From positions 1 to 42,146 of the forward strand of contig LT635935.1 of assembly GCA_900128565.1 (NCBI GenBank): a DNA stretch of 42,146 nt. The letters are read 5' to 3'. Position numbers and translations under genes: made by a program. Each line of letters opens with the position of its first letter. Within the stretch, counting starts at the first letter, position 1. This document shows, in pieces, positions 19,160 through 26,394 of the stretch. The DNA is from Stramenopiles sp. TOSAG23-6. Lineage: Eukaryota > Sar. Below the pieces are notes generated by a model, which had not been told where the DNA came from, ran no database searches, and was given only the letters and a program-made list of their open reading frames with translations.

Positions 19160-19882
19160 ATGAATGCCCGTAGAATAACTCACGCCATTGCTTCTCGGCT
19201 TAAAGTTGCATCTAGCAGTAATGTAAGTTTAGAATCTTTGCGTATTTCCACTCGGCCATTATCCACAGACGTTGCAGACGACGAAAACTATGGGTTGCAC
19301 GAACTCCGTGAATACACTTTGCACACGGACCAGTTACCCAAGTATCTCGAACTTACCGGTAGTAGTGCATTTGATGCTCGTACAAATGCGTCTCCTTTAC
19401 TTGGTTTCTTTGTTCTAGAAATGGGTGGTCAACTCAATAAAGTTGTACATTTGTGGGAGTACGAAAACTTGGACCATAGAACGGAAGTCCGGAAGGAACT
19501 TTCCACTAACCAAGGTTTCCTCGACTACTTTGCAGCCATTCGACCTATGCTTGCGTCCCAATCATCAGTTTTACTAAGACCTCATTTATGGGACCCCGAT
19601 TGCGTAAATGGCGACTCTGGATTGTTTATGCTTTCTCGTCGATCTTTGGTTGTTGAAGAAGAAAATTTTGAAGAAGATGATGAAGGTGAGGAGAGTGAAG
19701 ATGAAGAGCAAGTACAAACTATCGGCCACTGGGAAGAAATCCTAGGAGATCGTGGGACAGAATGGGCACTTGAACGCAGCACTTGTTACCAGTCTCTTTT
19801 GGATAATGCTGATGATACAGAAAGAGATCTTGGCTGGAACGTTCGAATAATGGCTCCAACTCCTTTTTCACCTCTCAAGTGA
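19160..19882 (+). CDS. NIPSNAP-family protein, probable mitochondrial
   Basis: This has 240 residues. I place the start at ATG 19160: the open frame extends further up but has no ATG, and this one opens a classic mitochondrial presequence (MNARRITHAIASRLK, basic, Ser-rich, no acids until about residue 25). The NIPSNAP dimeric alpha/beta-barrel signature is at residues 45-135: LHELREYTL, then LLGFFVLEMGGQLNKVVHLW and EYENLDHRTEVR. NIPSNAPs are mitochondrial proteins with roles in mitophagy signalling in animals; their biochemistry is unclear. The C-terminus RIMAPTPFSPLK matches the family's usual ending (RIM.P...SPL), supporting the TGA at 19880-19882. An acidic insert (Glu/Asp-rich, about residues 169-190) interrupts the second half. 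There is an AATAAA at 19950-19955. Confidence 0.85.
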   Translation: MNARRITHAIASRLKVASSSNVSLESLRISTRPLSTDVADDENYGLHELREYTLHTDQLPKYLELTGSSAFDARTNASPLLGFFVLEMGGQLNKVVHLWEYENLDHRTEVRKELSTNQGFLDYFAAIRPMLASQSSVLLRPHLWDPDCVNGDSGLFMLSRRSLVVEEENFEEDDEGEESEDEEQVQTIGHWEEILGDRGTEWALERSTCYQSLLDNADDTERDLGWNVRIMAPTPFSPLK

Positions 19883-20283
19883 GTGATATCTTAAAAAAAA
19901 TTGTTAGGTACAAAATTTCGTATGAAAAAAAAATCGAATTTGAAAAAAAAATAAAACATACATATCCTATATCTTCCAAAAAGAGACATAACACTGTCAT
20001 TCGACCATATCCTTGCATTAAAACATCTTTTTGGTATTTTTGGTATTTTTGGTCTTTTTGGTCTTTTTGGTCTTTTTGGTTAGAATTAGGGTTGGGGATA
20101 TCTTTTTGGTTAGCGTTAGGGTTAGGGCTATCTTTTTGAGTACATAATAACAATTGCCCTGCTATAAGAGCATTTTGTGTACGGTCATTTGTTACCGGGT
20201 ATCTATAGGCTGAATCTAAATATATTCCTTCATGACAACAACCACCACCCGATAGAAAAACATCTTCTAGTAACAATGTTGCT
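19875..20283 (-). CDS. Candidate 3' exons of a chaperonin-like gene, mirror copy
   Basis: This is the mirror of 21864-22272. The main exon is 19962-20283, the intron 19890-19961 and the last exon 19875-19889. The gene would be convergent with NIPSNAP and would start near the palindrome axis, so its 5' part may be lost in the A/T tract. Confidence 0.35.
19950..19955 (+). terminator. Candidate polyadenylation signal of the NIPSNAP gene
   Basis: AATAAA lies 68 bases after the stop, in very A-rich DNA, so chance occurrence is likely enough to keep confidence low. The mirror is at 22192-22197. Confidence 0.3.
20027..20131 (+). repeat. 9-bp and 30-bp tandem repeats with telomere-like units
   Basis: Six 9-bp units of (C/A)TTTTTGGT run from 20027 to 20080. 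Two 30-bp units then overlap the last of them: CTTTTTGGTTAG(A/C)(A/G)TTAGGG followed by TTGGGGATAT (20072-20101) or TTAGGGCTAT (20102-20131). So a 9-mer array and a telomere-like array are interleaved. On the minus strand they read in frame as KDQKDQ and PNPN. The mirror is at 22017-22121. Confidence 0.8.
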
Positions 20284-20311
20284 CTTGCACAAATGTTTTG
20301 TCAAAAATATA

Positions 20312-20880
20312 TTAGGGTTAGGGTTGAAGGGTTAGGGTTTCAAAAAAACTAAAAATAAAAGATTCATACAAAAGGTTTACAATTTTTCAAAAAAACAAAT
20401 TAGGGTTAGGGTTAGGTACATTTCTTCGGAATTTGAAAAACATGCGACAAGTCTTACTCGAAGACAGACAATTCGTAACCACAATGCATTTGTAAAAACA
20501 TATTCAAAAATAATTGAAATTTGTTAGGTACAAAATTTACTATAAAAAATATTTCATTAAAAAAAAAGTCTAGGGTTAGGGTGTACAACATTTTCATCGA
20601 AAAAAAAAAAACTCGTTATGTACAAATTTTTTATACGGATAACCATTAGGGTTAGGGTTCATTAAGGTTCATTAGGGTTGGGGTTATAGTAAAACCTACA
20701 TGGACGAATTTTTTTTTCTGTTGAAATAAAAAAATCAGAAAATTTTGGATGAATTTTTACTTCATTTAGTAAATTATAAATCCGATGCATATATTTAATA
20801 ATAATATACATATTAACATATTGACAAGTACGACCATTTTGATAATTCTTTTTTCTAGATTTCTCATTAGGGTTAGGGTT
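20312..20880 (+). repeat. Scattered telomere-like TTAGGG patches, left of the axis
   Basis: Patches of about two to four TTAGGG-type units occur at 20312-20340, 20400-20417, 20571-20583, 20645-20685 (two patches) and 20867-20880. All have the G-rich strand on plus, pointing to the axis, and are separated by ordinary A/T-rich sequence. Some units are degenerate (TTGGGG, TTAAGG, TTGAAGGG). At a real chromosome end the G-strand runs outward, so the orientation is what one expects if the axis side were the end. Confidence 0.85.
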
Positions 20881-20954
20881 ATAATTTACATTTCGATTTG
20901 TTTTTCTTTTTTTACTACATTCAACATCCAAAATATCACTTGATAAAGACGATG
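20700..20954 (-). CDS. Candidate upstream exon, mirror copy
   Basis: This is the mirror of 21193-21447. No start codon of a convincing kind is visible between it and the A/T core, so if it is real its first exon is missing from the window. Confidence 0.2.
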
Positions 20955-20995
20955 CTTTGTGAAAACAATATTTTTTTAAAATGTTTTGTTAGGTA

Positions 20996-20998
<3 letters not shown>

Positions 20999-21043
<45 letters not shown>

Positions 21044-21053
21044 ATTTTTAAAT

Positions 21054-21093
<40 letters not shown>

Positions 21094-21103
21094 ATTTAAA
21101 AAT

Positions 21104-21148
<45 letters not shown>
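20999..21148. repeat. A/T homopolymer blocks at the palindrome axis
   Basis: This 150-bp stretch contains only A and T. It reads T38 A8 T5 A3 T21 and then, across the axis at 21073/21074, A21 T3 A5 T8 A38. It is the only sequence at the turning point. Such low-complexity DNA is where an assembler can fold back onto the opposite strand, or where a polymerase can switch template. No gene is visible in it. Confidence 0.95.
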
Positions 21149-21151
<3 letters not shown>

Positions 21152-21192
21152 TACCTAACAAAACATTTTAAAAAAATATTGTTTTCACAAAG

Positions 21193-21447
21193 CATCGTCT
21201 TTATCAAGTGATATTTTGGATGTTGAATGTAGTAAAAAAAGAAAAACAAATCGAAATGTAAATTATAACCCTAACCCTAATGAGAAATCTAGAAAAAAGA
21301 ATTATCAAAATGGTCGTACTTGTCAATATGTTAATATGTATATTATTATTAAATATATGCATCGGATTTATAATTTACTAAATGAAGTAAAAATTCATCC
21401 AAAATTTTCTGATTTTTTTATTTCAACAGAAAAAAAAATTCGTCCAT
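21193..21447 (+). CDS. Candidate upstream exon, unidentified
   Basis: An open frame follows a plausible acceptor (TTCACAAAG, 21192) and reads HKASSLSSDILDVECSKKRK and then a Cys/Tyr/Ile-rich stretch ending near IRP. A GTAGGT at 21448 could be its donor. It contains one telomere-like patch translated as NPNPN. I do not recognise it. It may belong to the candidate gene downstream or be non-coding. The mirror is at 20700-20954 on the minus strand. Confidence 0.22.
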
Positions 21448-21835
21448 GTAGGTTTTACTATAACCCCAACCCTAATGAACCTTAATGAACCCTAACCCTA
21501 ATGGTTATCCGTATAAAAAATTTGTACATAACGAGTTTTTTTTTTTTCGATGAAAATGTTGTACACCCTAACCCTAGACTTTTTTTTTAATGAAATATTT
21601 TTTATAGTAAATTTTGTACCTAACAAATTTCAATTATTTTTGAATATGTTTTTACAAATGCATTGTGGTTACGAATTGTCTGTCTTCGAGTAAGACTTGT
21701 CGCATGTTTTTCAAATTCCGAAGAAATGTACCTAACCCTAACCCTAATTTGTTTTTTTGAAAAATTGTAAACCTTTTGTATGAATCTTTTATTTTTAGTT
21801 TTTTTGAAACCCTAACCCTTCAACCCTAACCCTAA
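21267..21835 (-). repeat. Scattered telomere-like patches, right of the axis
   Basis: This is the mirror set at 21267-21280, 21462-21502, 21564-21576, 21730-21747 and 21807-21835, with the C-rich strand on plus. Several fall in what would be introns of the candidate chaperonin-like gene, where CCCTAAC could act as a branch-site-like sequence. Confidence 0.85.
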
Positions 21836-21863
21836 TATATTTTTGACAAAACATTTGTGCAAG

Positions 21864-22272
21864 AGCAACATTGTTACTAGAAGATGTTTTTCTATCGGGT
21901 GGTGGTTGTTGTCATGAAGGAATATATTTAGATTCAGCCTATAGATACCCGGTAACAAATGACCGTACACAAAATGCTCTTATAGCAGGGCAATTGTTAT
22001 TATGTACTCAAAAAGATAGCCCTAACCCTAACGCTAACCAAAAAGATATCCCCAACCCTAATTCTAACCAAAAAGACCAAAAAGACCAAAAAGACCAAAA
22101 ATACCAAAAATACCAAAAAGATGTTTTAATGCAAGGATATGGTCGAATGACAGTGTTATGTCTCTTTTTGGAAGATATAGGATATGTATGTTTTATTTTT
22201 TTTTCAAATTCGATTTTTTTTTCATACGAAATTTTGTACCTAACAATTTTTTTTAAGATATCACTCACTTGA
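21864..22272 (+). CDS. Candidate 3' exons of a chaperonin-like gene (CCT/BBS type?)
   Basis: A frame open from about 21847 encodes ATLLLEDVFLSGGGCCHEG and then DRTQNALIAGQLLL. A GGG followed by Glu, and then Q-x-A-x-x-A some 20 residues on, recalls the equatorial domain of group II chaperonins and the BBS6/10/12 relatives; this is weak. A GTATGT...TTTTTAAG intron at 22186-22257 lets the frame close at TGA 22270-22272. Upstream, a segment ending at 21689 (LQMHCGYELSVF) joins in phase through a GTAAGA...GCAAG intron at 21690-21863. Between QLLLC and DVLMQGYG lies a low-complexity insert built from telomere-like and 9-bp repeats. The last exon overlaps the NIPSNAP gene by eight bases. It may be a pseudogene. 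Confidence 0.35.
22017..22121 (-). repeat. 9-bp and 30-bp tandem repeats, mirror copy
   Basis: This is the mirror of 20027-20131. Here the plus strand is the possible coding strand, and the array sits inside the open frame between LLLC and DVLMQGYG without breaking it. Confidence 0.8.
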
Positions 22273-22987
22273 GAGGTGAAAAAGGAGTTGGAGCCATTAT
22301 TCGAACGTTCCAGCCAAGATCTCTTTCTGTATCATCAGCATTATCCAAAAGAGACTGGTAACAAGTGCTGCGTTCAAGTGCCCATTCTGTCCCACGATCT
22401 CCTAGGATTTCTTCCCAGTGGCCGATAGTTTGTACTTGCTCTTCATCTTCACTCTCCTCACCTTCATCATCTTCTTCAAAATTTTCTTCTTCAACAACCA
22501 AAGATCGACGAGAAAGCATAAACAATCCAGAGTCGCCATTTACGCAATCGGGGTCCCATAAATGAGGTCTTAGTAAAACTGATGATTGGGACGCAAGCAT
22601 AGGTCGAATGGCTGCAAAGTAGTCGAGGAAACCTTGGTTAGTGGAAAGTTCCTTCCGGACTTCCGTTCTATGGTCCAAGTTTTCGTACTCCCACAAATGT
22701 ACAACTTTATTGAGTTGACCACCCATTTCTAGAACAAAGAAACCAAGTAAAGGAGACGCATTTGTACGAGCATCAAATGCACTACTACCGGTAAGTTCGA
22801 GATACTTGGGTAACTGGTCCGTGTGCAAAGTGTATTCACGGAGTTCGTGCAACCCATAGTTTTCGTCGTCTGCAACGTCTGTGGATAATGGCCGAGTGGA
22901 AATACGCAAAGATTCTAAACTTACATTACTGCTAGATGCAACTTTAAGCCGAGAAGCAATGGCGTGAGTTATTCTACGGGCATTCAT
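22265..22987 (-). CDS. NIPSNAP-family protein, mirror copy
   Basis: This is the mirror of 19160-19882, on the minus strand with the start at 22987. Its last codons overlap the predicted last exon of the convergent candidate gene (22258-22272) by eight bases, so one of the two 3' ends may be misplaced. Confidence 0.85.
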   Translation of the reverse strand: MNARRITHAIASRLKVASSSNVSLESLRISTRPLSTDVADDENYGLHELREYTLHTDQLPKYLELTGSSAFDARTNASPLLGFFVLEMGGQLNKVVHLWEYENLDHRTEVRKELSTNQGFLDYFAAIRPMLASQSSVLLRPHLWDPDCVNGDSGLFMLSRRSLVVEEENFEEDDEGEESEDEEQVQTIGHWEEILGDRGTEWALERSTCYQSLLDNADDTERDLGWNVRIMAPTPFSPLK

Positions 22988-23280
22988 TTTAATTGTATTT
23001 CCAAAGCGCTGCAAGGTTATAACCTTGTTGTTGACTACTTGACCCAGTTCTCGAGATCGGTCAGTGGTGTCAGTACAAAAATGCAATTCTCGCTCTCGAG
23101 CAGTTTTGTGATGCGCGACTCATCATCATCTCGACTCGAAGTCATGGAGAAAGTGATCTATCGACCACGCTTACGGTATTTCTTAGCGCAGAATATTGTT
23201 GCATTGCTTTCAAGTATATCAATATAGTGAGCTTTAATAAGACACATACTACATATACGACGATCATATATATATAACAG
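22988..23280. promoter_or_regulatory. Divergent promoter region, mirror copy
   Basis: This is the mirror of 18867-19159, with the NIPSNAP start on the left (22987, minus) and the RBX1 start on the right (23281, plus). Confidence 0.6.
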
Positions 23281-23788
23281 ATGTCATCTGAGGCAAAAAG
23301 CGCAGAGACGCTGGCGAAAGGTAAGTATTCTCTCTCTCATGTTCAAATACCCAATTTTTAGAAACCGTGTTACACTATAGTTACCCATTCATACAATCAT
23401 ATATACTCATACCTCTATTTATTTTGATTCTATAGTTTCCATAGTGAGTGATAGTAAAAAGGGTGATTCCAGTGAGGAACGCTTCAAAGTGAAGAGTTGG
23501 AATGGTGTAGCTATGTGGTCCTGGGATATATGTACGGATACTTGTGCAATATGTCGTAATAAGTTGACTGAACCTAGTATTGAGTATCAAGCTAATCCAA
23601 CGAGAGCAAATGAGTCTGGTCTTTCTATCGCTTGGGGTTGTTGTGGTCATGTATTTCATTTAGACTGTATTCAGCGTTGGCTGAAGACTCGTAATACTTG
23701 TCCAATTTGTTCGAAAGAATGGGAATTTGCAAAAATTGAGAGAATTCTTGATGGTGGTGGACCTGCTCAAGAAGGTGAAGGTGCATAA
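23281..23788 (+). CDS. RBX1: RBX1-type RING-H2 protein, mirror copy
   Basis: This is the mirror of 18359-18866. Exon 1 is 23281-23320 and starts at ATG after TATATAACAG. The intron is 23321-23435 (or to 23444), and exon 2 runs from 23436 to the TAA at 23786-23788. The frame in exon 2 has no ATG of its own before the RING, so the upstream exon is needed for a proper start. Confidence 0.9.
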
Positions 23789-24237
23789 TTTTTGTTTTTC
23801 TAACAATACAAGGAATTTCCCAGCAGATATTGGTGCATGTGCTTACATGAAACAAGCACAATAATAGATATGTTGCAGTTCGATATTTTCTCTTTCCAAC
23901 ATATTAACACACTTAGAGGGTTTTCAAATATTGTATGAAATTTGTCATTTTAGAAAAGATGTATTTCTATAAACACTTTTTCGTTTTTCTTTCATTCTGC
24001 TTGTTCTATAACTTGATATAGCCTATGCACACATTTTCGTGTATTTTTAGATTTTGCAAGTTGATGCCACTTAAAACAAAGAATTGTTAAAGAAGAATTT
24101 AAAAAAAATATTGTCGGTTGATGTAACTGCCAGTCAAAAATCACCAAAAATCTAGTGTACTACCTAATCTAAATCAATCTTTTTTTTTCTCTTTTGAAGC
24201 AATCTTTCTTTTTCTCTTTTGAAGCATTTCTTCTAAA
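23789..24237. other. Intergenic region between the RBX1 and ankyrin genes, mirror copy
   Basis: This is the mirror of 17910-18358. The two genes are in tandem here (RBX1 then ankyrin), so the stretch carries a 3' flank followed by a promoter. The 25-bp duplication is at 24176-24225. Confidence 0.55.
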
Positions 24238-26166
24238 ATGGGTGCCTCTGCGTCCTTTCTCAGTACGTCAGAACGGACAGTAGCGTCTCGTTTAAGTGAA
24301 GATGTTATAGAAACAATGCCTCCAAAAACAAAGCGTGAACTCGAAAATTATCGAAAGATCTATCTGAACGCGTACACAGAGAATGGAGGTAAAGCTGCTG
24401 AAGATAACATAGAATCTGTATTTGCAGTACCAATTACGGACCCTTCGCGTGTAGCAGCATATAAAACTCTTTGCACAGCATACAATATGAATCAAAGGGA
24501 GAAACAAATAGAAGAAGTTGAAGTGGTGCTTAAAGCACTTGAAAGTGCAATTGACGCCACAGTTTTTGTTGGTCAACGTTGGCCCTTTATAATAGATGGT
24601 ACAGGACAAGTAGCTACGTTCTTTCGATATCAAGGAGGCTGTCTACTTGATTCAACTAACCCTCGTGATATGGAACCAGAGAATCTTCGAAAGGCTCTTG
24701 TAGCCTGTTTGCGTTATGGTAAAACTCTCTGTATAAACTTTGGCACTGTCAAGCGGCTGGAACTCTCACAGTTTTTCTCCCAAGGATTTTTTCCATCTGC
24801 AATTTTTGATAGAGAAATACTATACAGGGATGAAGTTATACAGTCCCTTTTACGACCTGATTCTGGTGATCCTACATTTGAAAAATTCGTACCACAAAAT
24901 GATTTTAAGTTTGTTTGCCTTTGTTCTGCTGAAGAAGCACCAAAGAGAACAGCAGCTCGTATGGCTATAATAAGGGTTAGAAATGATGTTCCTCGAAGGC
25001 GAGGCCGAGAGTCTGAGGCAGCTCGAAGTGAATTAGCTGGTGCATTTGGTTTAAAAGAAATGAAACGCAATTCAAAGGAGCTTGTGGATGCTGCTTTTAA
25101 TGGCGATCTTGCCGAAGTGCAAAATTTTGTAGCTAAGGGGTATCACATAGATTCAGAAAACAAACTAGGTCATACTGCCATCAGTGAAGCATCCTGTGCT
25201 GGTAAGATAGATATTGTTGAATGGCTGATTGAACAAGGAGCAAACACAAATACATTTTGTAAAAAACAGAATCGAACACCTCTATTTCGTGCGGCATTTC
25301 ATGGTCATTCTGATATTTGTGAATTGTTATTATGCTCTGGAGCTGATCCCGATTTAAAAACGAATGGAACAGTACCCGAAAAGCCCCAAGATATTGCAAA
25401 GACAAAAGAACTTCAAAGCAAATTATCAGCTTGGGATCGAAAGGTTACCATTGAGTTGAGGCGTCAACGAGAGTCTGAAATTCAGCGTAAATTAGAAGAG
25501 AGAATTAAAGATAAACATAAACTAAATGCCATAGCACGAAATAAAATTCAGCAAGAGCTCGTTGAGCTTGCAGAAATAGGTGATGTACTTAAAGTGACGG
25601 AATATCTAGAAAACCTAGCAACTGAAGCTGAAGAAAATAATGAGAGAGTACCTATGGGATCCGCAATGGCTCGTGATTATAGAGGAAATACATTATTAAG
25701 TATTGCATCGCAGCATGGTAGAATTGAACTTGTCAAAAAATTTGTAACTCACTGGAAAACAGAATTAAAAGAATCGGACTCATTTTTTGACATTGATGAA
25801 AATGAAATGAAGAGAAGGGTGTGGAGAGTTGATGTAAATTCAAGAGACACAAAGGGTTGGTCACCAATAATGATTGCAGCATTTCATTCAAAGAAAAAAA
25901 TTGTTGAACTTTTGCTTGATCATGGCGGCAATCCTAAATTAAGAAATTCATATGGAAAAAATACATTTGAGGTAACAAAAAGTGAAGAAATAAAACAAAT
26001 CTTGCGTACATGGGGCGAAAAAAACGGTTGGACAGATTTGAATACTATTGATAAAGAACAACTTGAATCCGACATAAGTAAGAAAGCAAAAGAAATAATG
26101 AATCCAAAAAAGAAGAAGAAAAGAGGTAAAGGGCGATTGAAGAAGAAAAGCTCAAAGTTGAGGTGA
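24238..26166 (+). CDS. Ankyrin-repeat IQANK1-like protein, mirror copy
   Basis: This is the mirror of 15981-17909 on the forward strand. ATG 24238 lies in TTCTAAAATGGGT, and the second residue Gly needed for myristoylation supports this start over Met-27. The stop is TGA 26164-26166. The gene reads in the same direction as the downstream giant gene, with 228 bp between them. Confidence 0.8.
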   Translation: MGASASFLSTSERTVASRLSEDVIETMPPKTKRELENYRKIYLNAYTENGGKAAEDNIESVFAVPITDPSRVAAYKTLCTAYNMNQREKQIEEVEVVLKALESAIDATVFVGQRWPFIIDGTGQVATFFRYQGGCLLDSTNPRDMEPENLRKALVACLRYGKTLCINFGTVKRLELSQFFSQGFFPSAIFDREILYRDEVIQSLLRPDSGDPTFEKFVPQNDFKFVCLCSAEEAPKRTAARMAIIRVRNDVPRRRGRESEAARSELAGAFGLKEMKRNSKELVDAAFNGDLAEVQNFVAKGYHIDSENKLGHTAISEASCAGKIDIVEWLIEQGANTNTFCKKQNRTPLFRAAFHGHSDICELLLCSGADPDLKTNGTVPEKPQDIAKTKELQSKLSAWDRKVTIELRRQRESEIQRKLEERIKDKHKLNAIARNKIQQELVELAEIGDVLKVTEYLENLATEAEENNERVPMGSAMARDYRGNTLLSIASQHGRIELVKKFVTHWKTELKESDSFFDIDENEMKRRVWRVDVNSRDTKGWSPIMIAAFHSKKKIVELLLDHGGNPKLRNSYGKNTFEVTKSEEIKQILRTWGEKNGWTDLNTIDKEQLESDISKKAKEIMNPKKKKKRGKGRLKKKSSKLR

Positions 26167-26230
26167 AACATTATTAAATCAATAAAGAAAGAAAAATATT
26201 TTTTACAAATGGGTACCAGGTACTAAATTG

Positions 26231-26264
26231 ACTGACATCGGGGATTTCACATCCCCTTGTCAGT
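26231..26264. other. Hairpin upstream of the giant gene, mirror copy
   Basis: This is the mirror of 15883-15916, seen here in the sense orientation of the giant gene. Flanking it are short GTAC-rich elements (GGTACCAGGTACT before, GGTACTCTAGTAC after) that could extend local folding. The G/C content of this patch stands out from the A/T-rich surroundings. Confidence 0.6.
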
Positions 26265-26394
26265 TACACAATATCTCCGCTTCTTCGTCTATCGGGTACT
26301 CTAGTACGACCTCTCATTGAAATGCAAAAGATTTAGATTCACCATGACAAATTAATATATTTCTCGGATGCGAATGAACTTGAATAATTGAAAT

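Larger units (their letters stand above)
19903..20996 (+). repeat. Four dispersed copies of the 9-mer GTTAGGTAC
   Basis: Exact copies lie at 19903-19911, 20411-20419, 20523-20531 and 20988-20996, the last just before the poly-T core. Three are followed by a short A- or T-rich run, and the one at 20411 is fused to a telomere-like patch. On the other strand they read GTACCTAAC, which contains a CTAAC branch-site-like core. The mirror copies are at 21151-21159, 21616-21624, 21728-21736 and 22236-22244. Confidence 0.75.

Noticed and set aside
20312-20880. True telomere array at a chromosome end
   Set aside because: The patches are only two to four units, degenerate and separated by 50-180 bp of other sequence. 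The axis itself has no telomere repeat, and an opposite-facing patch lies at 509-526.
20662-20931. Cruciform-type viral or linear plasmid end with a gene on each arm
   Set aside because: No polymerase, capsid or terminal protein gene is present. The flanking genes are ordinary eukaryotic nuclear genes and the symmetry covers the whole contig, not just an end.
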